A stretch of 64,000 bases of DNA from Nelumbo lutea (GCA_022828595.1 JAKGHH010000004.1:52316922-52380921), one strand, 5' to 3'. Numbered from the stretch's first letter, positions 1 through 11,913 are shown. Program-made: numbers and translations. Notes: generated by a model from the sequence alone, not told the origin.

Positions 1-690
1 TCACAGTTTTGGGTTGATTAACAACTACGTGCCACTTGAATTCTTTATGGGTGATGCCTCGCTTGGCTGCAGTGAGCCGGATGGACTCCCCTTCCTTCTG
101 AACTATGCCAAGGAGGCTCTCTTGAGTTCTTGGGTATCTCTTGCTGGTGACAAAATGGGAAACGAAGACTTGCATGAACTACGCCCAGCTTCTTATCGAT
201 CTGAGCGCAAGGTTTCGGTACTATGTGCGGGCTACCCTTTTGAAGGTGGTGGAGAAAGCCACGCACATACAGGATTCGTTGGCCCTTGCCAGGTGCATCT
301 GGGACTGGAAGGCATCCACATGGTCATTCGGGTTGAATGATCCATCATACTTATCCAGTGGGGGATGCTTGAAGTCCTTCGGCATAGGAACAATAAGAAG
401 TTCTGGCGATAGAGGAGAAGGAACCGAAAGAAGTGGAGTAACTTTTACTTGCCCGAGCTTACCTCTTCCTTGCCCTAGAGCTTGGGCAGATCGTGAGTGG
501 GAGCTCGGTGGCGCCTCCGCTGCTTCCTTGTTGGGTCAGCGTTGGTTCTACTGGCTTCAATATTACCGAGCTCGATGGGCCCAAGGAGGGGCTCGGATTG
601 CTTTTGGTAGCTACGAACTGAGGGGCATTGACTCAAGTCTGCGGCAAACACCTCGAACTGGTTTTCAGCAAGTGAGAGCTTGAACTACAA
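1..690 (-). pseudogene. Ty3/Gypsy gag fragment, frameshifted
   Basis: Read on the minus strand, positions about 390 down to 300 give a Gypsy gag start of the form PKDFKHPPLDKYDG then NPNDHVDAF, as in the retrotransposon gag (Retrotrans_gag) family. The conserved block that should end in a WY-type motif follows at 245-170, and FVSHFVTSKRYP near 165-130. Two in-frame stops and a frameshift break it, and it runs off the left edge, so the pol part would lie outside the window. Plus-strand open frames here are antisense shadows of it. The stretch 690-800 may be the element's leader. It is a dead gag copy of a Gypsy element; the lineage is not determined. Confidence 0.7.
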
Positions 691-799
691 ATGCTGAGGT
701 GACACGGGCCTAACTAGCTAGGAGGCCCCCGACCTAACTGCAGGCTGTGAGGCAGGGGTAGCTGGTCTCTCTTTCCCACCGCTGACCCCAGTTTTTTAT

Positions 800-2264
800 T
801 TGTTTTAAAATTTTAATATAATTTAATATATTAAAAACAAAATGGGAGGATGTTTCAGGACATTTGAAACGTCCATTACTCCCACTCACACATGTAAAAT
901 CCGGACTCTCTTATTCTAGTTATGTTACATTGTTACCTCTTCCTTCCCTATCAACACTCTATTTTCTCTCTTTCTTATCCCTTTTTCCCCTTTTTCTTTA
1001 TTTCTTATTTCTTAATTTATTTCTTTCAAATAATTTTTGTCACAACTCCCCAATTCCCAAGAAAAAAAGTTTCAGCAAAAAACTCAATGCTCAATGGTGA
1101 AACAGGGGAAGTTTCGATCTACTACGATCTAAGACTAATACCGGAATAGAGGTGATCCTCATGGTTTGCAACCAAGAGAATGGTGAGAAGAAATGACTCC
1201 TTGGGTGTGAGTTTCATCCAAGTTGAGAAGAATGATAGCCCAGATGATGGCTACTATCTATGCAACTCTACTCGGCCAATGATAGTGGTGAGGAGTATTG
1301 AGAATTATGGCTGGCAATCTTGATCCCAACCCATTTGAGCCACCCACCTTGGAATCCACCCATACCCACCCAATCTATTGGTGAGTCAATATGGGTCGAG
1401 TAATGGAAAAGGGTTAGGGTGGGTTCGGTCAAGGGTACCCATTAAGGTCAAGATCAGTTGGGGCATGCGGGTCAAGATGTATCCAACTCCAAGATGATGC
1501 CGTGTTGATGCTACATCATTGCACTACTTATAGCAGCATGCTGTTTTCTAAGAAAACATATTGAATTTGGCATTTCTTCATACCACACTTTCCTGATTTC
1601 CAAGGCGTGGTCTGGAACAATGTTTTTTTCTGGAAAAACAGTACCCAACAAGAGGACATTTTCTGAAGCACCGATTTTTCTGATGTGGCACCTATATGGC
1701 ATCGTTTTCTCAAAAAATAACATCAATGCCAAACCCCGCCCAAAACTATGGAGAAAAACAGGGTTGGCACCACCACTAGGTTACTAGTTCTCATTGGGGA
1801 AGATGATGAACAATGTCCACAAATGGTCCATTAGTAACTTTTGAAAATGACAATGTGGAAAGGAAAAGAGAGGGAGATGGAGAGAAAAGATGGGAGAAAA
1901 CGATGAGAGATGAGGGGATCAAAAGGTGAAAAGGATTGTGTCAAGAGAGAAAAGAAGACAAATAGTGACTTGAGCAAATTAGTCTCTATTGAAAACTTTA
2001 GGTTTGAATTTATATGTAGAGTATAATGGCAATTTCATAAATTTTAAGATGTTCATGGGCATTTTGATAATTTTCAAAATTTTGGGGGTAGTTCAGTCAT
2101 TTCCAATTCAAGAAGGGTTAAACAAATATACCAAGTGGGTGGCTAGGATTTCGGGTTAAAGAAAGAAGGGCCGAGATGGGTCTGAACATAAACATTGGTT
2201 TTGGGTGTACAAGTGAGATTGGTTGAAATATAAACTTTTTAGATGAATGGGAAATTAGGGGTAT
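800..2264. other. intergenic, no gene seen
   Basis: AT-rich sequence with short unrelated open frames and no recognisable protein. A pyrimidine-rich stretch lies at about 940-1020. Around 1305-1480 repeated 'accca/gggt' words resemble a decayed hAT-type MITE, but no clear ends were found. Confidence 0.5.
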
Positions 2265-2680
2265 TTATGGCTAAAATTTAGTAAGGTGGGATTTTTGAGC
2301 ATTTTGGATTCAATGGTGGTGTCATATTGGCCCAAATAGGCCCAGATCAAGCAGATCTAAAAGATGTTTGATTTGGTCAATTTAGAGCTTTAAAATGGAA
2401 TCTTAATGCGATAGAGGGCAAACAAAAGTAATTTTAGTTGAAATTTGGTAGGGTGAGGTTTTTGAGAAATCTCGGTTGATGGTAGGGTTAGATTGTCCCA
2501 ATTAGACCTGGATTAGGCATATCTAGAAGGAGCTTGGTCTAATCAATCTAGAGCTTTGAAATGGTATCTTGGTGTGATGGAGGGGCAATCAGGGGTGTCT
2601 TGGGATAACATTTTACAGGTGGGGGTTTGATGAGGTTTGGGATATCATGGTTATGTCTAATTGTGCCTGTGAGGCGCCCA
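2265..2680. repeat. degenerate tandem repeat, about 167-bp unit
   Basis: About 2.5 diverged copies. Matching blocks start at about 2281 (gtaaggtgggatttttgag), 2448 (gtagggtgaggtttttgag) and 2616 (gtgggggtttgatgag), and each of the first two continues with a 'tctag/aatttagagctttgaaatgg' block. The spacing is about 167 bp. It is non-coding. Confidence 0.6.
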
Positions 2681-3585
2681 TTTGTGAGAAGCAGATCCTG
2701 CTTCTTCTAATATGTGCTGTGAGATGCTGTGAGGGGCTGATTTGATCTCCTCTCCTCTCTTATAAACTTTTTTCCTTTCTCCCTTATTCCTTTCTAACTC
2801 TTCCACTCACTCTCTCTCTCTCTCTCCTTCCCTTTCCTATTTAAGCCTCCCAACAGGCCACGATAGCTAGTTATTATTCTATAAATGGCCGCCAGCTGAA
2901 ATAGTTCTCTTCACTGTACACAGGGGTGGAGATCCAACTTTTTCCACACGGTTCACAAAGTTCATAATTTTATCACCCGAAATCCTCAAATGCTATGGCT
3001 TTCACTCGTTTGGGAATTTCAAGTTGAACAGGGAATAGCACCGACTTCCTCACAACCACCAAGTTTTATCACGCACCATTTTTAGCCAACTTTTCTATAG
3101 ATAATGATCGTCCGCGTCGTTCATGCAAGTGAGCACTTTTTCCTCTGCCAAAAACCTCCCAAAATCAGCCACTGTTTCACTACTGTGATCGTTGCGTCGT
3201 ACAACTACGAAGAAAATCGGGTCAAGAAGAAGGTCAAATGTAGTCAAACTTTGGATATTCCGACCCAGACCCGGTTCTACATCCTTTTTTTTCTATAATT
3301 TCAACTTTATTCATTATTATTTTATCATTTATTTCATTAAATCAAATAACTAAAATTAATCTATTTCACTTAAATAAATTTGGTCTTAAATAATTTTCAT
3401 TATTTAATACCTTTTGGAAAATTAATAAAAGTTCAAAATTTTTAACCATTTATTTGTGTAATTTGAAAAAATATATAAATATATGTATGCAGTAACTTAA
3501 TAAATAAATTATTAAGTATTTCATTAGCTCAATAATATTTATTGAATTAACGTGTGCAATTATTTTTTTAAAAAAAAAATATTTC
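2681..3585. other. intergenic, no gene; CT microsatellite
   Basis: No coding region is recognised. A (CT)n run lies at about 2808-2827. From about 3300 the sequence becomes strongly AT-rich. Confidence 0.5.
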
Positions 3586-4076
3586 CTTTGCGTAAAACAA
3601 ATAGTTAAAAATAATTTAACTTAATTTGTGTAATCCAAACAAATAATTTCAGGAAATTAAATTTTGAAAACTAATAATTATAGCTTATTAAAAATAACTC
3701 AAAATTTCCCGAAGATCGTAATTCATTACGTTAATTAAATTTAGAAAACTAATAATTATTACTTAATTTCATTTTTTATTAAATCAAATAAATAAAAATA
3801 ATTTAAGTTACTTAATTTTGGTGTAATTAAAACTAATAATGTGTGTTATTTGATAATTTCAAAAGAAAATAATAAATTCCTTTAAATTAACTTAAAATTT
3901 CCTCAACATTTTAATTAATTACATTAATTAATATATCATTAATTTTGGAGAAAATAATATCCCTTAATTAAAACAGATAATAATTACCAGTCATTTAATT
4001 TTGATATAATTAAAAGGAACAATTTCAGTAATTTGATAGTTTTAGGAAATTAATAATTATCAGTTATTAAAAATAA

Positions 4077-4143
4077 GGTAATTGTCCAAAACCCACCATC
4101 ACTTTTTTTGAATTCTGTTAAACCCACCACAACTTTTCAAAAC
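4077..4143. repeat. left terminal inverted repeat of the Pack-type element
   Basis: It begins GGTAATTGTCCAAAACCCAC and pairs with the reverse complement of 5854-5921, which begins GGGAAATTGACGAAAACCCA. Mismatches are few over 67 bp. Confidence 0.75.
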
Positions 4144-4439
4144 ATCTACCATGTCAGTGAGATTTTACTTTCTAAAACTCACCATCCATTACAACACCGT
4201 TAAAATTGAATGACCCAAGTTGTCCACGTCAACCTAAATGCATATTTAATGACTAAACTTCCCCTGAATGGTGAGTCGGACTGTTAAACAATGTTTCTTG
4301 ACCGAACTCTTGGATTTTGGATAAGTTTGGAAGCAGCACTGAAACAACAAACCTTGCGTCATCTGAATCCCAATATAAGATCTTTGACGGTAGTTCTTTG
4401 GCTTCTTAATCTCAATGGTGGTCTTTCCCTGGAAAAATA

Positions 4440-4680
4440 GAGGAAGCAGGGAAGAAAGAATTGGTGTTTTCTGAATCCAGGTTTGGAGGTCTTCCTATTG
4501 AAGTGGAAGATTTCAGTGTTCAGGGGATGAGGTTGTAGAAACAGAGTTTTCTTTCTGAGCAAAGCAAGAGGTTGCAGGAAAAGAAGAGTGAGAGCATACC
4601 TAATAATACGACTGGTGAGCCAGTTATTTCCCCAAGAAAGGTCATGGAAAGCCTAGAATAACTAGTCCCCCAAGAAGACA
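4440..4680 (+). other. possible second captured fragment, unrecognised
   Basis: Upstream of the LAX exon one plus frame reads fairly openly. It gives FGGLPIEVEDFSVQGMRL, then after one stop SFLSEQSKRLQEKKSESI. The composition is gene-like and hydrophilic. I do not recognise a family. It may be a second host fragment carried by the TIR element, or chance. Confidence 0.25.
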
Positions 4681-4853
4681 AACCCATCACTGGCGCACGG
4701 CTGGCGTGACGCTGTCGTTATCTTGATGCTCATTCATTAGGTCCGTTCCCGTCGGCGCGCCTGTTTTCATTTTATTTGGGCGTACTTAGCCTTGTTGAAT
4801 GATTGAATTTACAATGCTCTGCCATTTTGGATTTTTTTGTTCACCGTGGGCAG

Positions 4854-5111
4854 TTCATAACATTTGGGTTCGCATGTACGCCGTTGTATTTCGTATGGGG
4901 GAAGGTGATTGGGATGCACAATACCAAGAGTATATGCTTGAGGGCACTGGCCAGGCTGCCGGTGGTCATCCCCATTTGGTTCTTGTCCATTATTTTTCCT
5001 TTCTTCAGTCCCATCAACTCCGTCGTCGGTGCTCTCCTGGTCAACTTCACCGTATACATCATACCTGCCATGGCTCATATGCTCACTTACAGAAAGGCCT
5101 CTGCTTTCCAA
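4854..5111 (+). pseudogene. captured AUX1/LAX auxin influx carrier exon
   Basis: The stretch encodes 86 codons matching one internal exon of plant AUX1/LAX proteins, the amino-acid/auxin permease family that imports auxin at the plasma membrane. Readable family blocks are FITFGFACTPLYFVW, KVIGMHNTKSICLRALARLP, VVIPIWFLSIIFPFF and FTVYIIPAMAHMLTYRKASA. These cover the later transmembrane segments. The exon is preceded by a 3' splice-site-like 'cag' and followed by 'gtaacc', and intron-like sequence lies on both sides, so genomic DNA and not cDNA was captured. The frame is open across the exon with a few substitutions (for example G in place of the family's E in FVWEK). No other LAX exon is visible, so no functional carrier can be made. 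It lies inside the TIR element 4077-5921. Confidence 0.9.
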
Positions 5112-5853
5112 GTAACCTACTCTCTCTTCCTCTGCATTGCCCATTAATTTGCTCTGTCTTCTCTCTATCTGTTTTTTCTCTCAAGTTTTCAGTGCATCTA
5201 CAATATCGTAATTGTCTTCTATTGCCCATTAATTTCCTGCAACCTCCTGCAATGTCGTAATTGTCTTCTATTAGGAGTTCTAGGAAGACAGATTTTCATG
5301 TTGGTTCATTGATGAAGATGGTAGACAATTGTGGCTTTGGTAGTTCTCTAAAGCACAATGTTATCGAGTTGGGTTTGTCAGATGAAGGAAAAATCCTGTG
5401 AAGGAACATTAATGGTGTATGTGTCTATGCATAAACATGAGCAGCAATATTTCAAATGTTTCTATTATTAGACAATGAGAGAGGCAATAATCGACCATTC
5501 TTCTTCTCAGACGATGAGGAGAAGCAGCGGTGGTGAGAAGTTGCGGACTGTACTCTGACTGCTCCTCTTCTCAGACGATGGGAACAGTCTTCAGGAGGAT
5601 CCGACAGATGTTCTTCTTCTCAGGCTGTTCTTCTCATACGCATCCTATTCTTCTTCAAGTTCTCAAATGAAGGGGAAGCAGCGACCGATGGGAAAAGAAA
5701 GTAGCGGCTAATGCTTGGGTTTTGGGCTGAAGCTTGATGGGGTAATTTTGGTATATTGTAAAATAGACCGAATACAATGAAGGGTAAAATGGTAAATTGA
5801 CGTTGCACGTTAGTCAAGTTACCATTATCTCACTTACATGGTGAGTTTTGGAC

Positions 5854-5921
5854 GTTTTGAAAATTTGTGGTGGGTTTAAGAGAATTCAAAAAAAGTGATG
5901 GTGGGTTTTCGTCAATTTCCC
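5854..5921. repeat. right terminal inverted repeat of the Pack-type element
   Basis: Reverse complement of the left end (4077-4143), including the block 'tcaaaaaaagtgatggtggg'. Confidence 0.75.
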
Positions 5922-6345
5922 TTTATTTATCTGATAATTTCCCGAAATTGTAATTAACTGCACTAATTAATATTTTGTTTTCAGAGAAAATAATTTACCT
6001 TAATTTATTTTGGTGTAATTAAAATAGATTGTTTTAGGTATTTGTAATAATTTCCCGAAATTGTAATTAATTACATTAATTAATATTTTGTTATTTTTTG
6101 AGAAAATAATATTCCTTAAATAAAACAAATAATAATTATCAGTTATTTAACTTTGGTGTAATTAAAAATAATTTCAGTTATTTGATAATTTCAGGAAATT
6201 AATTTAAAATAACTCAAAATTTTCTGAAAATTGTAATTAATTACATTAATTAATATTTGGTTTATTTTAGAAAATAAATTCCATCAATTAAAACAAATAA
6301 TAATTATTAGTTAGTTAATTAATAATTTCAATGGAAAATTAATTC

Positions 6346-6875
6346 TCAATAATTTTTTATAATTGTGAATTACTGAAAATTATCAAAAGTTAGTGTAATT
6401 TATTGTTATTTAATTAGTATATATTATTATCTACTTTACTTTTATTCAATTAACAAAAATTAATGTTATTTTTGTTTGTTGTAACTTTTATTGTTATTAA
6501 TTTTTATTGTAGTTTACAATTATTTTTTTATTTATAACCATTATTTATTGAAAATGATCAGAAATTAGTGTAATTTATAACTATTCAAATTGTCACTTGG
6601 TCAATATTGCTGGTCCAGTTTGCATGAAACCAGCCATCTAGTAAAAAACCATCCAACTTGGTGGTTGAACCATTAACATATTCGACCCGACCATTAAGTC
6701 ACGGATTGCACACTCAATGTATGTGCAAAATTCTAGAGGCCATAACTTTGCGCTTAGATGTCAAATTCAGGTGATCTTTTTTATTCCTTTGATTTTGGGT
6801 AACTTTTTGAGGTCTATGTATCCCAAGCCATCAAACAACCCACTATTTTTGCCAAAAAAAAAACCTCTTTAGGGA
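6346..6875. other. intergenic, no gene seen
   Basis: AT-rich sequence without recognisable coding or repeat structure. Confidence 0.5.
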
Positions 6876-8047
6876 TCTGATGAAGCGTGATCTGGTAGCT
6901 CCCTGTTGGTTGATGACTCGGATGCCGAGTTGAAGAATTCCTTGTTGGAAAGTTACTCGGATGTCGAGCTGAGTAAGGCCAAGCTAGGAGGTAGCTGGAT
7001 GTCGAGCTAAGTTAATCGACGTACTGTGTAGTTCTCCGAGGAGACCTGTAGGGAAATAGTATTAGAGTGCCCAGGTTGCTTTTACCCGGGGCGGGCATTC
7101 TGATACTTAAGCCAGTGAGTTGGAAGTTTTTAGAGGGAATTAGAATGCTAAAAGATTAGAGTATGCGAGATCTGAACCGTGCATACCTTCTCTCAAGAAA
7201 ATGATGCCTTTATATAGGTGTAAGGGACTAGAGGCCCCTTGTAGCGATTCCAAGATTCTCGGGGAGCCACTCCTGCTAAGTTCAGAGAGAATATCTCCAC
7301 CAGTTACGTGATTCACGTAGAGGGCTAAGGTCCATTCAATCAACTCTACTGTGGACTAGAAGAGAGTGAAGGAGAAAGAGCAAAAGGAGAAGAAGAAGAA
7401 GAAGAAGTCGAACTCGGTAACCTAAACCCTACCAGTCGACCATAATATGGATTAGGGATTTTAATTTAAGTACAATGACTAAACTGCTCCCACTTAAGTA
7501 TGGAACAGGAAGTCTAATTAGAACTGCCACATAAACACATAACTTAAGCTTATTGAAAAGACTAATCTACCCCTCATTCAACTAACTCTAACACGAATGA
7601 TGCGTGTAGGTGGTCTTAACAGTCAAGCATTGTTACCTTGGAGAATTCGGTGCCGATAACAGATCTATGGAATTAGTCAACAAGAATGTCTCGTAGGTCG
7701 CTACTTGTACCTAGTTAGCTCGACAGGTCCTCGAAGGAGGTCGCTCCTCACACTGAGGTCCCTTAGGCCGGTAGGGCCGAGGTACTATAGGTCAGCCCAA
7801 GATTAGGTGTTGCTAGTCGCTCTGCCAATGTGATATGCTTAATCATTGCTGAGGTGTCATCTAGTTGTTCATGGATGCCACGTGTCATGATGTCATTTGG
7901 AGGACCAAATTACCCCTCACCAATTGCCCCCACTCCTGAGTCGACATTATTTCGGTGAGGGGAGTAGCTCAGTCGCCTTCCGCAGTCTGGTAATTTGTCC
8001 AGCCGGTCCATAAATTGCTCGGCTCGCTTGCCCAACTTGGCTCAAAG
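6876..8047. repeat. repeat-like GC-richer block, possibly a Gypsy LTR remnant
   Basis: The base composition differs sharply from the AT-rich surroundings. The block has repeated 'actcggatgtcgagct' words (6917-7005) and a 'cacgtgtcatgatgtcat' and 'ttgcccccactcc' style region near 7880-7935, as seen in many plant Gypsy LTRs. No protein is recognised. The LTR assignment is inference. Confidence 0.3.
7350..7593 (-). repeat. possible solo LTR of a small copia element
   Basis: A 244-bp block starts TG and ends CA. Read on the minus strand it runs from TGTTAGAGTTAGTTGAATG through a pyrimidine-rich CTT tract to TAGTCCACA, resembling the copia LTRs elsewhere in this window. The 5-bp flanks (tctac, cgaat) do not match, so a target duplication is not supported. 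Confidence 0.3.
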
Positions 8048-8636
8048 TGTTAGAAAGCGTATACTCTTAGCTCCAATCAAATTGATGTACTTTTGACATT
8101 TATTGTAAATGAATAATAGTACATAGTTGATTCATGTTATATGTGGTATGTTTCTATGTAATTATCCTTAAACTAGACACTTATGAAACTCGTGTTAGTT
8201 TAGAATATTCATAGTCGTTGGATAGACCCAGGGAGGTTTATCCCGCCAAGGCTGACACTAATGTGTTGCCAAGTCGATTGGGGTGGCTTGTCTCAGCTAC
8301 CAGGGTGAGACCCAAAGCACATGTAGTGTGGGTTTGTTTGAATTTTAACCGGACCAGTTTCTAGTTGTGCCCTGGACCTTAGAGACAGATGGGCAAAACT
8401 GGATAGTTAAACCTAACCCCTGGACTCAATTATGGTATACACTAGGTGATGGATTGGGTTGTCCTTGATATGCTAATCAGTGAGAACCTTAGTGGGGGTC
8501 AAAACTTGGGTATGTTGAGGCGGTCGGAGAATTCACTTGAGTGGGTGATCATAATAACAAAATCAGCCCCTTTGTTGGACAAACTGAATGCTCATGGACA
8601 ACACTCTCTCTGATGGAAACCTAAACTACCAGTAGT
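8048..8636 (+). repeat. repeat D, truncated copy (5' part of a long LTR)
   Basis: It begins TGTTAGA and follows the other two D copies (26483-28443 on minus, 45890-47789 on plus). Shared blocks include the 'cttagctccaatcaaattgatgtac' region, 'aaggctgacact', 'ggggtggcttgtctcagct' and 'gtgggtgatcat'. Similarity stops near 8636, about 590 bp into a ~1.9 kb unit. Confidence 0.8.
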
Positions 8637-8649
8637 GTTTTTGTGTATT

Positions 8650-9061
8650 TCTTATATTTCTAAATTTGTATTATTTATTTATGACATCATGAAATTATCC
8701 ATTTGACCCAAAATGGTTGAAGTACTTACCTACGATCTAGATGGAAAATATGATTTTATTTCTAGGTTTATTTTAAAAAAATAAAATTTCATTCTATTAA
8801 TAATTATTGTGTATGGATTTATTAGTGAAATTTAATGATGATAAACAAAAGTATTTTTTATATTTCTAAATTTGTATTATTTATTTATGACATCATGAAG
8901 TTATCCATTTTACCCAAATGGTTGAACTACTTACCCACCACCTAGATGAAAAATATGATTTCATTTCTATGTTTATTTTAAAAATATAAAATTTCATTCT
9001 ATTAATAATTATTGTTTATGGATTTATTAGTGGAATTTAATGATGAGAAACAAAAGTATAA
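8650..9061. repeat. tandem duplication, 206-bp unit, two copies
   Basis: Copies at 8650-8855 and 8856-9061 share long blocks such as 'atatttctaaatttgtatta' and 'aaaatttcattctattaata'. They differ by scattered substitutions. Non-coding. Confidence 0.8.
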
Positions 9062-10560
9062 ATGTTGGATTCAATGAGAGAGAATGCGATTTATTTAATG
9101 ACTTAAATGTGAAACTTAATGATAGGTAATTGAATGTACTTAATGGTATTCTTTTAATTACATATTCTACCCTTTCAATGGAGATGAACTAAATTCAAGA
9201 AGAGAGGTATTTCAATAAAGAAAAATTCCAAAAGCCAATAGCTCATCATTCACACTTTTATAAGTAGTATAGATTACTTGTTTATTCTATTGATTTAAGA
9301 AAGGTTTTTCATGAAGCCTTCAATCCATAAGATTGCTATTGTAATGATCAGGCTAAACAGGGAATTCAAATCTAACAATAGTTATTGCTTGAATTGGACC
9401 ATAGGATTTTGGTTCATAGATGGTCTAGGGGTGGAAAATAGACGACTGTAGGGTGTAAGCTATTAATTAACGATGATTGTAGTGGTGTTCAGCGGTTGGC
9501 TAGGTTAATAGAGATGATAGAACACATTGGGGCCAATGTTCAAAGTATCGGAAATGCAATGCATATTGGAGAGGCAATTTTAAGAGATATATATTAAGAT
9601 ATGCTTTGGATAGTATGAATATGAACAAAAAATTTAAGAAACACATGGATTCTCTAAGAAACTCATATGAATTTTAAAAGACTATATTAATAATGATAAA
9701 TATGAGATGTATATGGCTATACATAAGTAATTTAAACATAAAAAACATACTTTAATGGTCTATATAAAGTGTGAAATATCGGGACACAATTGGGAATCAT
9801 TGAAAAATGATGGAAGAACTAAAATGTATATACACACACCTTGGTTTTAACAAATCAATATAATTTGTATAAATATTTATTATTAAAATTTAGTTTTTAT
9901 TGATAGCCATCCACTAAAAAGTGAGTTTAATTAAAATTAAAATACATATTAATATGACAATAAGCATTTAGGGTATGTCATGGTGGTGGACTTGTAGTCA
10001 TTACAAATTACTGACTAGGGTTTAAATCCCTTTACTCGTACTTGTGATTTTTAATAGAAAATTTACTCATGTGTCAAATTCAAACTTGAATTTGAACATT
10101 ACGTTAAATATAGTCTTAAATGTAGTATTTAATTTGCCTTTTAATGACAGCCATTAAATTTGACATTTAATTAAGAGTGATATACATTAAATTTGAATTA
10201 GAAAAGTTACCAAAATTGAGTGAGAAAGAGGGAAAAGAATTGGGCTGATTCTAATGACAAGAATTAGGCACTAGACAAAATGCAATGTATTGATCTGTAT
10301 TGGTTGATACGTTGCAAAATTTCAAACCTTGCTTGGGCCAACAAAGATGATGTTTGAAGCTCAGCTTGATCCCTATAAAGAGGTTAGCCAGTTTGGTGAA
10401 GAGGTGGAACTAGCCATTGTTGCTTTGAAGCTCAATGGGTTCAACTAGATGGGGTCACTTGTATGTTGGTTCAGTTATGCTCTGATCAAGTTTGAACAAA
10501 ATATGTAAGCTGAAGGAAGGGAGAGTGTTGGACAAAAGTAGTCATTACAAAAGCTACAAA
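9062..10560. other. intergenic, no gene seen
   Basis: AT-rich; no protein family recognised in any frame. Confidence 0.5.
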
Positions 10561-11065
10561 TAAGAATGGCAACGGGGAAGGTTCAAGGCAGGGAACCCTC
10601 CACATCCCTGCCCCATAGACAAAAATCCCCTACCTTGTTGTCACCCTATCCCTAGTGGTAAGGTGGGAACCCCTCCTCATCAAGGATAGGGAATCCCCAA
10701 ATTTTTTCCCACTCAAAGAAACCACCTTATATACATCAAATTTAGGGGGCATTTTTTAAAATGGGGTTATATGAATTTTGGACATATTTTAGAAGTAGTA
10801 TTATGAGATCATAGGCTTTAGGGAATCTAAGGGAAACTTAACAGTATTTTAGAAATTAATAATAAACTTATGGGTATTTTAATAATTTATCACTAGGTTT
10901 GGGTAATTATATACAAACCTCGTCACTACCTCATCCCCAGTTTGGAGCAAAAAAAATTTTCCCATCTCCATCTTGTTCTCATTTAAGATTGGGGAAAACT
11001 TGCCCCATTCAAGGTGGGATAGCATGGGGCCCCGATTTAATAGGGAAAATTGCCATCCCTATTTA
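10561..11065. mobile_element. MITE-like element (hAT-type ends)
   Basis: The ends are inverted: left 'taagaatggcaac', right '..attgccatccctattta', with a body rich in 'cccc' and 'gggg' words near both ends. This is the look of a common hAT-derived plant MITE. The 8-bp flanks do not match, so the limits are approximate. Confidence 0.4.
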
Positions 11066-11913
11066 GAAAGTGAAGTGGTAAAGGCATTGATCTTTGGATT
11101 TTCCATCAATATGTTTGCAAGGTTTAATTGATTTTAAAGATTTTCTTACTTTAGGCATCTTTAAAAGAGAAATGAGAAGTTAGGGGAATTTTAGATAATG
11201 ACCCCACTAATAAAATAGTATGATTTAATTTTTGGGTTAACTGTTGATAGGTACTTTCTACATTGGGGGTAATCTCATTTTTAGGACTTGAGCTTTCAAA
11301 TGTGCTACTTTAGTACTTGAACTTCTAGAAATATATATTTTAGTCCAATTATGTTAAACTAACATTACAATAAGGGGTAAAATTACAAAAGTGCCTATGT
11401 TTCAACTCTCTTTTTTTTTTCACTGGTCATCTTTTTTCTACCTTTGGACTTTAGTCGCAAGCTAATGGTGGCAAGGTGAGCTTACTTTGTTGCTACTGAT
11501 TTGTGTCCAAAGTGTAAAGGTAGAAGAAAGATGAGAAGAATAGAAAGAGAGTTAGAATATGGGCATTTTAATAATTTACTCCTCACCATAATGTTAGTTT
11601 AATGGAGTTGGACTTAAATGTATATTTTTGAAATTAAAGTCCAGGTACTAAAGTGGCATTTCTTGGTATGCATAGAAGCCAAGGCAAGCATCGACATTTC
11701 CTATATAACATAGATGCAGCATTTGGTTGTCTTTTCACATGTCTTTTTAAGCTTTGGCAAGCTCATAGAGTTGATTTTTGGTCTTATTTCGTTTGTTAAC
11801 AAAAACAAAAAAGATTGAAGATGTGGACTTGGAAAAAAAAAGCAAAAAAGATCAAAACCATTGAATTTTATAAGCTTCAAATGAAACTGTTGGGTCTTTT
11901 GTGCGATAAATAA
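11066..11913. other. intergenic, no gene seen
   Basis: No recognisable coding region or repeat. Confidence 0.4.

Larger units (their letters stand above)
4077..5921 (+). mobile_element. non-autonomous TIR transposon carrying a host exon (Pack-type)
   Basis: The two ends are inverted repeats of about 67 bp: 4077-4143, and the reverse complement of 5854-5921. Both read CCCACCATCACTTTTTTTGA, then AATTCTNTTAAACCCACCACAA. Weaker similarity extends about 40 bp further in. The 1.85 kb body has no transposase. It holds an AUX1/LAX exon with intron borders (4854-5111), so the element copied genomic host DNA. Long TIRs plus captured gene fragments are the hallmark of Pack-MULEs and related Pack-TIR elements. 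A clean 8-9 bp target duplication could not be fixed because the flanks are AT-rich repeats, so the superfamily (Mutator-like or other) is inference. Confidence 0.75.
3586..6345. repeat. AT-rich degenerate tandem array, split by a TIR element
   Basis: Both sides of the TIR element (3586-4076 and 5922-6345) repeat the same blocks. A 'gtaattaattacattaattaat' type block recurs near 3722, 3910, 5950, 6065 and 6230. Each is followed by a 'gagaaaataat..ccttaattaaaacaaataataatta' type block and then 'ttggtgtaattaaaa'. The spacing varies between about 115 and 190 bp. The array was evidently continuous before the transposon entered. Confidence 0.6.

Noticed and set aside
14..683. Open plus-strand frames of 108 and 180 codons
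   Set aside because: They lie antisense to a recognisable Gypsy gag on minus; composition and lack of family match fit a shadow.
1305..1485. Possible MITE with accca/gggt words
   Set aside because: No convincing inverted ends or target repeat.
4803..5147. Functional LAX gene
   Set aside because: Only one exon is present, inside a transposon, without the other exons or a start.
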